Shown: positions 42,496-51,726 of the stretch, piece by piece | Layout: every line of letters starts with the position of its first letter | How positions within the stretch are numbered: the stretch's first letter is position 1 | Assembly (NCBI GenBank): GCA_017622295.1 | Contig: JAGARK010000026.1 | Location: forward strand, 29,840 to 93,839 | Reading direction: 5' to 3' | Length of the DNA: 64,000 bases | Source: Oscillospiraceae bacterium | GTDB taxonomy: Bacteria > Bacillota > Clostridia > Oscillospirales > Oscillospiraceae | The notes under the pieces: generated by a model | Seen by the model: the letters and a program-made list of their open reading frames with translations, nothing else | Database searches by the model: none | What the model was told of the DNA's origin: nothing | Translations under genes and position numbers: made by a program

Positions 42496-42527
42496 AAGCT
42501 CCCGCACCGGAAGGTGCGGGAGCTTTT
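42496..42527 (+). terminator. Terminator of the rpmH-jag cluster
   Basis: AAGCTCCCGCACC pairs with GGTGCGGGAGCTT around GGAA, followed by a T-run. Confidence 0.9.
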
Positions 42528-42609
42528 GTGGTTATTGAATGAAACCGCGGTACAGGAATCTGCATCCGTGGATGAAATTCACAAATAATGAATAAGTATG
42601 TATAAAACA

Positions 42610-42638
42610 TTGACATATTTGGTATTCAGATGTATAAT
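42610..42638 (+). promoter_or_regulatory. argC operon promoter (perfect consensus)
   Basis: TTGACA (42610-42615), 17 bp, TATAAT (42633-42638). Just upstream, TGAATAAGTATGTAT at about 42591-42605 weakly resembles an ArgR box half-site pair, so arginine repression is plausible but unproven. Confidence 0.85.
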
Positions 42639-42684
42639 CAGTGCATATATTTTCAATACATAAACTGGAAAGAGTGTATGCGAC

Positions 42685-43602
42685 ATGACCAGAATCTTCA
42701 TTGACGGCAGCGCCGGTACCACCGGTCTGCGGATCGCCGACCGTCTGACGGCCAGAACCGATCTTGATATCCTGCACATCCCCGAGGCTCTGCGCAAAGA
42801 CCCCGCCGCCCGGAAGGATGCCATCGCCTCCGCCGATATCGTCTTCCTGTGTCTGCCCGACGCAGCTGCCCGGGAGGCGGTGGCTCTGGCAGAGGGCAGC
42901 AAGGCCAAAATCATCGACACCTCCACCGCCCACCGGGTAGATCCCGCCTGGGCCTACGGCTTCCCGGAGCTCTCCGCTGCCCACCGGGAGAAAATCGCAA
43001 ATTCCTCCCGCATTGCCAACCCCGGCTGCCACGCCAGCGGCTTCATTGCCTCTGTCTACCCGCTGGTTTCCAGGGGCGTCATCAGTGCCGATTTTCCCCT
43101 GACGGCCTACTCCCTCACCGGCTACTCCGGCGGCGGCAAGGGCCTCATCGCCGAATACGAGGACCCGAACCGTGACCCCCGCCACGAAAGCCACCGGATC
43201 TACGGCACCACCCTGGCCCACAAGCATCTGCCGGAGATGCAGAAGATCTGCGGCCTGAACCAGCCCCCGGTATTTTCCCCCATCCTGGGCGATTTCTACG
43301 AGGGTATGGCTACCTCCATCCTCCTGCCCGGCTTTGACGCGAAGAAGGTCCACGAGACCCTCAGCGAGCACTATGAGGGCCAGAAGCTGGTCACCGTCGC
43401 TCCCCTGGGCGGCGACGAGAGCGTCATCTACGCCAGCACCCTGGCAGGCAAGGATTCCATGCGGATCATCGTCTGCGGCCACGAAAACCAGACCATGGTC
43501 ACCACACTGTTTGACAATCTTGGCAAAGGCGCTTCCGGCGCAGCCATTGAGAATATGAACATCCTGCTGGGCGTGGACGAAGCCACCGGCCTGGATGTGT
43601 AA
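42685..43602 (+). CDS. argC: N-acetyl-gamma-glutamyl-phosphate reductase (short, type 2)
   Basis: NADPH-dependent reductase of arginine biosynthesis, 305 aa, converting N-acetylglutamyl phosphate to the semialdehyde. The N-terminal Rossmann motif is IDGSAGTTGLRI at about 6-17, and the catalytic Cys115 lies in IANPGCHASG. The length, about 40 residues below the common form, marks the type 2 ArgC class. The start at 42685 has a modest AAAGAG upstream. First gene of an argC-J-B-D operon. Confidence 0.95.
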   Translation: MTRIFIDGSAGTTGLRIADRLTARTDLDILHIPEALRKDPAARKDAIASADIVFLCLPDAAAREAVALAEGSKAKIIDTSTAHRVDPAWAYGFPELSAAHREKIANSSRIANPGCHASGFIASVYPLVSRGVISADFPLTAYSLTGYSGGGKGLIAEYEDPNRDPRHESHRIYGTTLAHKHLPEMQKICGLNQPPVFSPILGDFYEGMATSILLPGFDAKKVHETLSEHYEGQKLVTVAPLGGDESVIYASTLAGKDSMRIIVCGHENQTMVTTLFDNLGKGASGAAIENMNILLGVDEATGLDV

Positions 43603-43620
43603 GAAGAAAGGATTCACATT

Positions 43621-44835
43621 ATGAAACTGATTTCCGGCGGCGTCTGCGCCGCAAAGGGATATAAGGCAAACGGCATCCACTGCGGCATCCGCAAGAACCA
43701 CTCCAAGAAGGATCTTGCACTGATCGTCAGCGACGTTCCCGCCTCCGCCGCCTCCGTTTACACCACCAATCTGGTCAAGGGTGCCCCCCTGACCGTTACC
43801 AAGACCAATATTTCCGACGGCATCGCCCAGGCAGTCATCTGCAATTCCGGCAACGCCAATACCTGCAACTACAATGGCATCGAGATCGCCGAAGGCATGT
43901 GCGGTCTGGTGGCCGAGCACACCGGCATCTGCGCCCGGAATGTGGTGGTAGCCTCCACCGGGGTCATCGGCCAGGTTCTGGACCTGACCCCCATTGAAAA
44001 CGGTATGGAAGAACTCACCGCAGGCCTGAGCTACGACGGCAGTGAAAACGCCGCCATGGCCATCATGACCACCGACACCATTAAGAAGGAAGTGGCCGTG
44101 GAGTTCACCGTGGGCGGCAATGTCTGCCGCATGGGCGGCATCGCCAAGGGCAGCGGCATGATCCATCCCAACATGGCCACCATGCTGGTGTTCATCACCA
44201 CCGACTGCGCCATTTCCCCCGCCATGCTCCAGAAGGCCCTGTCCAGTGATATCGCCAATACCTTCAACATGCTCAGCGTGGACGGCGACACCTCCACCAA
44301 CGATATGGTCACAGTTCTTGCCAACGGTCTGGCAGGCAACGAAGAAATCACCGCCGAGGGCGAGGATTTCAACACCTTCATGGAGGCCCTGAACACCCTG
44401 ACCATCCATCTGTGCCGCATGATCGCCGGCGACGGCGAGGGCGCCACCAAGCTCCTCGAGTGCATCGCCACCGGCGCGGACACCGAAGAAGCCGCCAAGA
44501 TTTCCGCCAAGAGCGTCATCTGCTCCAGTCTTTTCAAAGCCGCCATGTTCGGCGCCGACGCCAACTGGGGCCGGGTCCTGTGCGCCATCGGCTACTCCGG
44601 GGCCGATGTGGACGTTTCCAAGATCGGCGTTTCCTTCCGGTCCCCCAAGGGCGAGATCGAGGTCTGCCGCAACGGTGCAGGCGTCCCCTTCTCTGAGGAG
44701 AAGGCTAAGGAGATCCTGCTGGAGAAGGAGATCGACATTCTCATCTCTCTGGGCGACGGTGAATACGGCGCCACCGCCTGGGGCTGCGACCTGACCTACG
44801 ATTACGTCAAGATCAACGGCGACTACAGAACTTAA
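43621..44835 (+). CDS. argJ: Bifunctional ornithine acetyltransferase / N-acetylglutamate synthase
   Basis: Transfers the acetyl group from N-acetylornithine to glutamate, closing the acetyl cycle, and in bifunctional forms also uses acetyl-CoA. The precursor of 404 aa self-cleaves before the nucleophilic threonine, here Thr187 in IHPNMATMLVF. NSGNANTC at about 75-82 and ASTGVIG at about 111-117 are further active-site marks. The motif is fully conserved. Whether it is mono- or bifunctional cannot be told; absence of argA nearby favours bifunctional. AGAAAGGA precedes the start. Confidence 0.95.
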   Translation: MKLISGGVCAAKGYKANGIHCGIRKNHSKKDLALIVSDVPASAASVYTTNLVKGAPLTVTKTNISDGIAQAVICNSGNANTCNYNGIEIAEGMCGLVAEHTGICARNVVVASTGVIGQVLDLTPIENGMEELTAGLSYDGSENAAMAIMTTDTIKKEVAVEFTVGGNVCRMGGIAKGSGMIHPNMATMLVFITTDCAISPAMLQKALSSDIANTFNMLSVDGDTSTNDMVTVLANGLAGNEEITAEGEDFNTFMEALNTLTIHLCRMIAGDGEGATKLLECIATGADTEEAAKISAKSVICSSLFKAAMFGADANWGRVLCAIGYSGADVDVSKIGVSFRSPKGEIEVCRNGAGVPFSEEKAKEILLEKEIDILISLGDGEYGATAWGCDLTYDYVKINGDYRT

Positions 44836-44877
44836 TTGTCCCCCATTCCTGTACAGGTATTTTCAGGAGGTAACGAA

Positions 44878-45741
44878 ATGGAAACGAATTTTTCCAATGC
44901 CGAGCGGGCCGAGGTCCTGACCGCGGCGCTGCCCTATATTAAAAAGTACAGCGGAAAGATCGTCGTGATCAAATACGGCGGCAACGCCATGATCAACGAG
45001 CAGCTCAAGCAGCAGGTGATGGAGGACATTGCCCTGCTGTGGCTCATCGGCGTCAAGGTGGTGCTGGTCCACGGCGGCGGTCCCGAAATCAGCGAGACCA
45101 TGAGTAAGCTTGGCAAAAAGGCCGAGTTTGTGAACGGTCTTCGAGTCACCGACCGGGAGACTGTGGACATTGTCCAGATGGTTCTGGCCGGTAAGGTCAA
45201 CAAGACTCTGGTCAATCTGATCCAGATGAAGGGCGGCAACGCCGTGGGTCTTTCCGGCATCGACGGCGGCATCATCCAGGCGGAGATCAAGGATCCCGCT
45301 CTGGGCTATGTGGGAAAAATCACCAAGATCCGTACCCAGCCCATTGAGGACCTGCTGGAAAAGCACTACATCCCTGTCATCTCCACCGTTGCCGGCGACC
45401 GCCAGGGCAACGTCTACAACATCAACGGCGACACCGCCGCCGCCTTCATCGCCGGCGCTCTGGGCGCCGAGCGTCTGATCATGATGACCGACATCGCCGG
45501 CATCCTGATGGATAAGGACGACCCCGCCACCCTGATCCCCCACATTACCGTGGAGGAGGCGAAGAAGCTCTACGACTCCGGCGTCATCTCCGGCGGCATG
45601 ATCCCCAAGGTAGACTGCTGCATCGAGGCGCTGGAGCACGGCGTCAACAATGTGGTCATCATGGATGGACGGGTACCCCACTCCATCCTGATGGAGCTGC
45701 TGACCGACGAAGGCGCCGGTACCATGGTTATGAAAGGCTGA
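44878..45741 (+). CDS. argB: Acetylglutamate kinase
   Basis: Amino-acid kinase of 287 aa that phosphorylates N-acetylglutamate, the usual control step of arginine synthesis. VIKYGGNAM at about 30-38 and VLVHGGGPEIS at about 62-72 bind phosphate and substrate; NINGDTAAAFIAGAL is at about 181-195. The ATG at 44878 follows CAGGAGG; an open frame reaches 44836 but lacks a site. Order argC-J-B-D equals the pathway genes. An N-terminal helix of about 20 residues is present, of the type seen in arginine-inhibited hexameric enzymes. Confidence 0.95.
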   Translation: METNFSNAERAEVLTAALPYIKKYSGKIVVIKYGGNAMINEQLKQQVMEDIALLWLIGVKVVLVHGGGPEISETMSKLGKKAEFVNGLRVTDRETVDIVQMVLAGKVNKTLVNLIQMKGGNAVGLSGIDGGIIQAEIKDPALGYVGKITKIRTQPIEDLLEKHYIPVISTVAGDRQGNVYNINGDTAAAFIAGALGAERLIMMTDIAGILMDKDDPATLIPHITVEEAKKLYDSGVISGGMIPKVDCCIEALEHGVNNVVIMDGRVPHSILMELLTDEGAGTMVMKG

Positions 45742-46910
45742 TGAATATGAGTATCATTTCTCTGGATAAAGAATATGTGGCCGGTACCTACGGCCGGTTC
45801 CCTGTGGAGCTGATTTCCGGCAAGGGAAGCATCATCACCGATGTAAACGGTAAGGAGTACATCGACATGGGCTCCGGCATCGGCGTCACCGCCTTCGGCT
45901 TCGGCGACGAGGCCTGGATCGCCGCCACCACCGCCCAACTGGGCAAGCTCCAGCACACCTCCAACCTCTATTACACCGAGCCCTGCGCCCTGCTGGCCCA
46001 GGCCCTGTGCGAAAAGACCGGCCTGAAGAAGGTTTTCTTCGGCAATTCCGGCGCCGAGGCCAATGAGTGCGCCATCAAGGTGGCCAGAAAATACTCCGCC
46101 GAGAAGAAGGGCCCGGAATACAGCACCATCATCACCCTGATCAATTCCTTCCACGGCCGCACCCTGACCACCCTGGCCGCCACGGGACAGGATCATTTCC
46201 ACAAGCTGTTCCAGCCCCTGACCCCTGGCTTTACCCATGTTCCCGCCAATGACGCTGCCGCGCTGGAAGCTGCCGTGACAGAGGGCAAGATCGCGGGCAT
46301 CATGCTCGAGTGCGTCCAGGGCGAGGGCGGCGTGCTGCCCCTGACGGCGGAATTTGTGGCAGCCGCCGCAAAGCTGTGCGCCAACCATGATATCCCCCTG
46401 ATCATCGACGAGGTCCAGACCGGCAACGGCCGCACCGGCAGCCTGTATTCTTACATGCAGTTCGGCATCACCCCCGACATCGTCACCACCGCCAAGGGTC
46501 TCGGCGGCGGCCTGCCCATCGGCGCCTGCCTGATGGGTGAGAAGGTCCAGAATGTTCTGGGCCCCGGCGATCACGGCTCCACCTACGGCGGCAACCCCGT
46601 CTGCTGCGCCGGCGCCCTGAGCGTCATCAACCGTCTGGATGATGCCTTCCTGCAGGAGGTCCAGGCCAAGAGCGCCTATGTTTTCTCCGCTCTTAACAAT
46701 GCTCGCGGCGTGGAAAGCGTCGCCGGTATGGGTCTGATGATCGGCATCAAGACCGTCAAGCCCGCCAAGGATGTGGTCAACGCCTGCATGGAGCGCGGCG
46801 TCCTGTGCCTGACCGCCAAAGATAAGGTCCGGCTCCTGCCCGCCCTGAATATCCCCATGGAGGATCTGAAACAGGCAGTGGCAGTGATCAAATCCGTCTG
46901 CGCTGAATAA
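45741..46910 (+). CDS. argD: Acetylornithine aminotransferase
   Basis: PLP-dependent class III aminotransferase of 389 aa converting N-acetylglutamate semialdehyde to N-acetylornithine with glutamate. GNSGAEANECAIKVARKY at about 103-120, DEVQTGNGRTG at about 223-233 and the PLP lysine in VTTAKGLGGGLPIG at about 249-262 are intact. The ATG at 45741 overlaps the argB stop (TGATG); the ATG at 45747 has better spacing from GAAAGG and may be the true start. End of the operon. Confidence 0.95.
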   Translation: MNMSIISLDKEYVAGTYGRFPVELISGKGSIITDVNGKEYIDMGSGIGVTAFGFGDEAWIAATTAQLGKLQHTSNLYYTEPCALLAQALCEKTGLKKVFFGNSGAEANECAIKVARKYSAEKKGPEYSTIITLINSFHGRTLTTLAATGQDHFHKLFQPLTPGFTHVPANDAAALEAAVTEGKIAGIMLECVQGEGGVLPLTAEFVAAAAKLCANHDIPLIIDEVQTGNGRTGSLYSYMQFGITPDIVTTAKGLGGGLPIGACLMGEKVQNVLGPGDHGSTYGGNPVCCAGALSVINRLDDAFLQEVQAKSAYVFSALNNARGVESVAGMGLMIGIKTVKPAKDVVNACMERGVLCLTAKDKVRLLPALNIPMEDLKQAVAVIKSVCAE

Positions 46911-46916
46911 AGAAAC

Positions 46917-46946
46917 AAAAAAGACCGGCTTTGGCCGGTCTTTTTT
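46917..46946. terminator. Bidirectional terminator between argD and the spoIIE-like gene
   Basis: AAAAAAGACCGGC pairs with GCCGGTCTTTTTT around TTTG, between converging genes. Confidence 0.9.
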
Positions 46947-47056
46947 ATCGTCTTCTTTCCCTTGCTTTTCTGACCTTTCACCAGATATTGGGGTAAATCA
47001 ACAGGAATTTCTCCCACATCTTGTGTTTCGACAGCATTCGTGAGAATCTGGTGGTA

Positions 47057-48985
47057 TTATGTAGACAAGGCACAGGGGTGTAGGCGCACCACCGCGACAG
47101 TGGCGTCGTCCTGAAGCTCCCCGCAGCCCAGTTCCAGCAGCCTGTCCGCCAGCTCCCCCGGCGGTACTGCGGAAATATCAGATACATGGCGCAGGGCAGC
47201 CTCTCCGTCCACGCCGTCGCTGGTCAGAATCAGCACCTCTCCCCGTCCAAGGGACAGCCGCTCCACACTCTCCCGCCCGTCCTGCACGGACAGCCCGGGA
47301 GGTGGTCCGGCTGTCCCGATTTTTTCCGGAATTCCATCCCGCACCAGCCAGCTGGGAGCTGCTCCCCATTTGTACAGCCACACCCGGCCGGTGTCCAGCC
47401 GCAATTCCGCCAGATCCATGGTCACGGAGGCGGACCGGCCCCGGAGCACCAGCAGACTGTTGACGCTGCGCAGGGCATACTCCGCCGGAAATCCCGCGCT
47501 GAGCATCTGGCGCAGCATAGCCGCAGCGGTCTGGCCCTCCTGGGCGGCCCCCAGTCCGGTGCCCATGCCGTCGCAGATCAGCAGATACTGCCGCCCTCCG
47601 GTACCGGGGAACCGCAGGCACCGATCCCCGTTGGCCTCCTCCCGGCCGATGGCGCTGATGCCGATCTGGGCTTCAAACTTCTTCTTGAGGGTTTCTCCCC
47701 GGCGGGGCAGCTCATCGGATTGCAGCTGAAGATAGTGGGCCAGGAACTGGTATTGCTGGATCACCGCCCAGCGGTATTCCTCCCGCCGGTCCCGGTCGGC
47801 CTTGATGGTCCGCAGCTGCTCCTGGCTGCGGCGCAGCTCCAGCACCAGCCGGGCCGGTTTTTTGCAGCCGAGGTTCAGGCTGAACTGGTCAACCAGGGGC
47901 TTGTGCAGCAGATTGGTGGGCAGGGGCGTCAGCCGTTCCCGGCAGCCCTTGCGGCAGGGGCAGCCGCCGCAGGCACGCTCCTGGGTCCGGGCCAGCAGGG
48001 CGCTTTCGTCGATGGGGGCCGTAGCCTCCTCCAGCAGCAGCTGCTGGGTCTGGGACATCACTCCCGCCATTAATTCCAGCCGCACCTGGGCCAGTCCCGT
48101 TTCCCCCCGGCGGTGGTGAAGCTCCGGCTGAGGCGGCAGCAGCACCGCAAGTCCCCCGCCCACCGCCAGCAGCACCGCCGGCAGCGGATCAGTCAGCCCG
48201 CACAGCCCCATCACCAGAAGATACACCCCGCCCGGAGCCACAATGCCCAGCATTTTGCTCTTCCAGGGAATCAGCCTGCACAGCCAGGCCAGGCACAGCA
48301 CCGCCGTCATGGGCACCTGGGTCAGCTGTGCCAGATCCAGCGCCAGCCCCGCCAGGGCCGCTACGGGAAAAACGCCCCCGGCGGTCAGCATCCCCGCCGC
48401 CGGAAAGCCCAGACTCAGCTTCGGCCCCAATGACAGCTGAGCCAATGATAATACCAGCACTCCCGCCCCCAGCCAGTCCGCCACTGGGTCCTTCCGGGCC
48501 CGGATCATCAGAAATAGCCAGGCGGAGAGCGGGGCCAGCCCCACCCGCAGAAGATAAACCGGTACCGCCGTCCGGTCCTTAAGAAATATTTGAAAGCCCA
48601 ACCCCACGGCGGACACAAGAAGCCCCGCCACAGCGCCCGCCAGAAGGATATGGGCCCGCTCCTCATCCTTTCGCCGATTCACCATCAGCGCCGCCGGGAG
48701 TCCCAGCCCCAGCCACACCAGGCCCTGAAATCCCGCTTTTCCCCAAAACAGCAGGTATCCCGCCGCGCCTCCCAGAGCCGCCACCAATCCCTGCCATCCG
48801 GTCAGCGCGAAGAGCAGCCCCAGCGCCAGAGGCTGGGCGCTGTGAGCCAGACTCGCGGCGCTGAGTACCAGCCCTGCGGAAAAATAAAGGGCCGTTTTTC
48901 CCGTCAGTCTCAGCCGGGGGTTTACCGCCAGCTTCCGGAGTCTCCCACTGCTGCGCCGGACGTAGGTTTCGATGGTTGTCATCAT
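47057..48985 (-). CDS. spoIIE: SpoIIE-like stage II sporulation phosphatase
   Basis: Membrane protein of 642 aa. About ten hydrophobic helices fill residues 30-300, a central region with a Cys cluster (ACGGCPCRKGCRE, about 340-352) follows, and a C-terminal PP2C-type SpoIIE phosphatase domain spans about 435-640 with LICDGMGTGLGA at about 478-489 and DDATVAVVRL near the end. SpoIIE dephosphorylates SpoIIAA to activate sigma-F in the forespore. It is shorter than the 827-aa Bacillus protein. The ATG at 48985 is chosen over an in-frame GTG at 48994 that abuts AAGG. It indicates spore formation. Confidence 0.9.
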   Translation of the reverse strand: MMTTIETYVRRSSGRLRKLAVNPRLRLTGKTALYFSAGLVLSAASLAHSAQPLALGLLFALTGWQGLVAALGGAAGYLLFWGKAGFQGLVWLGLGLPAALMVNRRKDEERAHILLAGAVAGLLVSAVGLGFQIFLKDRTAVPVYLLRVGLAPLSAWLFLMIRARKDPVADWLGAGVLVLSLAQLSLGPKLSLGFPAAGMLTAGGVFPVAALAGLALDLAQLTQVPMTAVLCLAWLCRLIPWKSKMLGIVAPGGVYLLVMGLCGLTDPLPAVLLAVGGGLAVLLPPQPELHHRRGETGLAQVRLELMAGVMSQTQQLLLEEATAPIDESALLARTQERACGGCPCRKGCRERLTPLPTNLLHKPLVDQFSLNLGCKKPARLVLELRRSQEQLRTIKADRDRREEYRWAVIQQYQFLAHYLQLQSDELPRRGETLKKKFEAQIGISAIGREEANGDRCLRFPGTGGRQYLLICDGMGTGLGAAQEGQTAAAMLRQMLSAGFPAEYALRSVNSLLVLRGRSASVTMDLAELRLDTGRVWLYKWGAAPSWLVRDGIPEKIGTAGPPPGLSVQDGRESVERLSLGRGEVLILTSDGVDGEAALRHVSDISAVPPGELADRLLELGCGELQDDATVAVVRLHPCALST

Positions 48986-49076
48986 TCGTACCACTGCCTT
49001 TCTTAAATTTGGTAGGAAAATCCTATCACGGCAGCGAAAATTATTCTGTCGGAAGGGGACCGGGAGAGAAAGTTTC

Positions 49077-49105
49077 TTGCATAGCGCCCCAGGGGGGTGT
49101 ATAAT
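49077..49105 (+). promoter_or_regulatory. Promoter of the CYTH-exonuclease operon
   Basis: -35 TTGCAT (49077-49082), 17 bp, -10 TATAAT (49100-49105). Confidence 0.8.
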
Positions 49106-49142
49106 ATAAGATATTTTAAACAGCAGAAGGAGGGGCTCCTAT

Positions 49143-49724
49143 ATGGGTCGTGAATTTGAACTGAAATATGCCGCCGATCAGGCTGCCTTGGAAATTCTGA
49201 AGGGCCGCTATCCCAACCTTCGGGTCATTTCCATGGAAACCGCCTATTACGACACCCCCGAGCGGAAGCTCAGCGCCCGCCGCTGGACCCTTCGCCGGCG
49301 CAGAGAGAACGGCGCGTCCATCTGTACCCTGAAGACCCCGCTGCCCGACGGCTCCAGAGGGGAGTGGGAAGTGGAGGCGCCTCACATTGAAAAGGGCATC
49401 GGCGATCTGTGCGCCTGCGGTGCGCCCCGGGAGCTGGCAGTTCTCACCGCCCCCGGTGTGATCCAGATTTGCGGCGCCCGGTTTACCCGCCTGGCTGCCA
49501 CCATCGAACTGGAGAAGAGCACCGTGGAGCTGGCTCTGGACAGCGGCGCTCTGCTGGGCGGCGGACGGGAGTTGCCCTTCACCGAGGTAGAGGTGGAGCT
49601 GAAATCCGGCGACGAAACTGCCGCCGTGGCCTTTGCCCAGGCGCTGGCCGCCGAATTCGGCCTGAAGGCCGAAGCAAAAAGCAAATACCGCCGGGCGCTG
49701 GATCTGGCAAAAGGAGATACATAA
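49143..49724 (+). CDS. CYTH domain protein (triphosphate tunnel metalloenzyme)
   Basis: Protein of 193 aa with the CYTH signature ExExK near the start (EFELK at about 4-8). Alternating charged beta-strands follow (RRWTLRRRRENG, CTLKTPL, EVEVEL), which line the triphosphate tunnel. Bacterial members hydrolyse inorganic triphosphate or nucleoside triphosphates, or act as class IV adenylate cyclases; triphosphatase is the more common activity. AGGAGGGG precedes the start. The stop overlaps the next start (TAATG). Confidence 0.85.
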   Translation: MGREFELKYAADQAALEILKGRYPNLRVISMETAYYDTPERKLSARRWTLRRRRENGASICTLKTPLPDGSRGEWEVEAPHIEKGIGDLCACGAPRELAVLTAPGVIQICGARFTRLAATIELEKSTVELALDSGALLGGGRELPFTEVEVELKSGDETAAVAFAQALAAEFGLKAEAKSKYRRALDLAKGDT

Positions 49725-50410
49725 TGGCCCAATTTGAGAACTTATTTGCAAAATATGACCGTCTGGTGCTCTTCGATACGGAAACCACGGGTCTTCAGTA
49801 CAGCCGGGATGAGATCATTGAGTTCGCCGCCGTGGTGGTGGAACGCCGTGAGGGCATTCCCACGGTGACACGGGAATACGACGAGCTGATCCAGCTGTCT
49901 CCCGGTGGCTTCGTACCGCCGAAAATCGAGCAGCTGACAGGCATCTCCACTGCGGATATCCGGGAGCGGGGCCTGCCCAAAACCCGGGTGGCAAGGGACA
50001 TCGCCGACATGATTGCAGGAAACACCCTGCTGCTGGCCTACAACGCCCATTTCGATCTGAGCTTTCTGTACTACTTCCTGCTGCGCGACGGCGACCCCAT
50101 GATTCTCAAGGGCAAGGACAAGCTGGACCTTCTGACGGTCTACAAGGACCGGCATCCTTACCCCCATAAGCTTTGCAATGCCATTGAGGTCTACGGCCTT
50201 TCCGGCAAGGTCTGCAATTCCCACCGGGCGGTTGACGATGTGCTGGCCACGGTAGCCGTCATGGAGGAGATGGAAAAGGAACAGAACGATCTGGCCCAGT
50301 ACATCAACCTCTTCGGCTACAACCCCAAATACGGCATCGACGGCAAGCCCATCGGCTCCGTGACCTATAAGCCCCAGCCCTATAATACGACACATCCCCT
50401 ATATTTATAA
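49724..50410 (+). CDS. 3'-5' exonuclease, DnaQ/DEDDh family
   Basis: Exonuclease domain protein of 228 aa. Exo I is LFDTETTGL at about 15-23 (Asp, Glu), Exo II is AHFDLSFL at about 108-115, and Exo III is SHRAVDD at about 166-172 with the DEDDh histidine. All metal ligands are present. No polymerase or helicase domain is fused, so it resembles stand-alone proofreading or RNase T-like nucleases. The target (DNA or RNA) is undecided. Coupled to the CYTH gene by a one-base stop-start overlap, with AAGGAG upstream. Confidence 0.87.
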   Translation: MAQFENLFAKYDRLVLFDTETTGLQYSRDEIIEFAAVVVERREGIPTVTREYDELIQLSPGGFVPPKIEQLTGISTADIRERGLPKTRVARDIADMIAGNTLLLAYNAHFDLSFLYYFLLRDGDPMILKGKDKLDLLTVYKDRHPYPHKLCNAIEVYGLSGKVCNSHRAVDDVLATVAVMEEMEKEQNDLAQYINLFGYNPKYGIDGKPIGSVTYKPQPYNTTHPLYL

Positions 50411-50464
50411 ATTGCATCATACATTCTGCATTTCGCGCATTTGCGCGGTAAGCTGCAATTTGAA
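50411..50464. repeat. Degenerate repeat fragment
   Basis: Contains ACATTCTGCATTTCGC, a GCGCATTTGCGC hairpin and the right-hand end GTAAGCTGCAATTTGAA of the TTCAAATTGCAG family. No clear left end. Confidence 0.5.
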
Positions 50465-50485
50465 TCTCACTCAGGAGGAAAAACT

Positions 50486-51667
50486 ATGATCAACGAAACA
50501 TCCTACGCCCTGGGTGCGAACCGCTCCTGCATCCGGGATCTGTTTGAATACGGCTGTCAGCGGGCCGCCCAGGTGGGCCGTGAAAATGTGTATGATTACT
50601 CCCTGGGTAATCCCTCCATTCCTTCGCCCCCGGAGGTCAACGATACCATCCGGCAGATCCTCAGCGATACCGACTCCCTGGCCATCCACGGCTATACCTC
50701 CGCCGTGGGCGACCTTGCCTGCCGTCAGGCCATCGCCGATGATCTGAACGCCCGCTACGATGCCGGGGTCCGGCCTCAGGATCTGTTCATCGGCTGCGGC
50801 GCCGCGCCGGAGCTGGTGGCCGTTTTCCGGGCCCTGGCGGTGCCCGGGGCGGAGATTCTCGCCATCGCCCCCTATTTTCCGGAGTACAAGCCCTTTGTGG
50901 AGGGTACCGGCGCTGCCTTTAAGGTGGTTCCCCCGGATATCCCGGGCTTCCAGATCAATATGGCAGCGGTGGAGGCCATGCTGACCCCCAATACGCAGGC
51001 GGTCATCATCAATTCTCCCAACAACCCCTCCGGCGTGGTGTATACGGAAAACACCCTCTGGGCCCTGGGCATTCTGCTCACCCGGAAAAGCGCCGAATTC
51101 GGCCACCCCATCTACATCGTGGCCGACGAGCCCTACCGGGAGCTGACTTACGGCTGCACCGCTCCCTTCATCCCCCTGATCTACCCCAACACCATCGTCT
51201 GCTACTCCTACTCCAAGAGTCTGTCCCTCCCTGGCGAACGGATCGGCTATGTCTACGTTCCCCGGCAGGCGGAGGACGCTTCGGCGCTCTATGCCGCCAT
51301 CGCCGGCGCTGCCCGGGCCTGCGGCCACGTCTGCGCCCCCAGCCTGTGGCAGAAGGTCATTGCCCGATGTGCCCATCTGCGGCCGGATCTCCACAGCTAC
51401 GACCGCAACCGCAGGGCCCTCTATGAAGGTCTGAAATCCTTTGGCTATGAGGTGGCAAAGCCCGACGGCGCCTTCTACCTCTTCATCAAGGCCCCCGGCG
51501 GCGATGCCAATGCCTTCAGCGAAAGAGCCAAAAAGAAGGACCTTCTCCTTGTTCCCGGCGACGGCTTCGGCTGCCCCGGCTATTTCCGGATCTGCTACTG
51601 CGTCAGCTACGAGATGATCCAGAAGAGCCTGCCGGTGTTCAAAGCGCTGATGGAAGAGCTCAATTGA
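50486..51667 (+). CDS. PLP-dependent class I/II aminotransferase
   Basis: Fold-type I aminotransferase of 393 aa. Landmarks are NSPNNPSGVVY at about 176-186, ADEPYRELTY with the PLP-binding Asp at about 213-222, and the Schiff-base lysine in SYSKSLSLPGERIGY at about 242-256. The C-terminal Arg is in FRICYC. The N-terminus (GANRSCIRDLFEYG) is typical of a subgroup often called aspartate/alanine aminotransferase, but the amino donor cannot be assigned. AGGAGG precedes the ATG at 50486. The promoter of the next gene overlaps its stop codon. Confidence 0.88.
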   Translation: MINETSYALGANRSCIRDLFEYGCQRAAQVGRENVYDYSLGNPSIPSPPEVNDTIRQILSDTDSLAIHGYTSAVGDLACRQAIADDLNARYDAGVRPQDLFIGCGAAPELVAVFRALAVPGAEILAIAPYFPEYKPFVEGTGAAFKVVPPDIPGFQINMAAVEAMLTPNTQAVIINSPNNPSGVVYTENTLWALGILLTRKSAEFGHPIYIVADEPYRELTYGCTAPFIPLIYPNTIVCYSYSKSLSLPGERIGYVYVPRQAEDASALYAAIAGAARACGHVCAPSLWQKVIARCAHLRPDLHSYDRNRRALYEGLKSFGYEVAKPDGAFYLFIKAPGGDANAFSERAKKKDLLLVPGDGFGCPGYFRICYCVSYEMIQKSLPVFKALMEELN

Positions 51668-51692
51668 CTTTGAACGCCTCGTGTGATAGACT
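51664..51692 (+). promoter_or_regulatory. Promoter of the 74-aa gene
   Basis: -35 TTGACT (51664-51669), 17 bp, -10 TAGACT (51687-51692). The -35 overlaps the stop codon of the aminotransferase. Confidence 0.65.
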
Positions 51693-51726
51693 GTTTTCAT
51701 CAAAAAAACACCATGGAGGGAACAAA

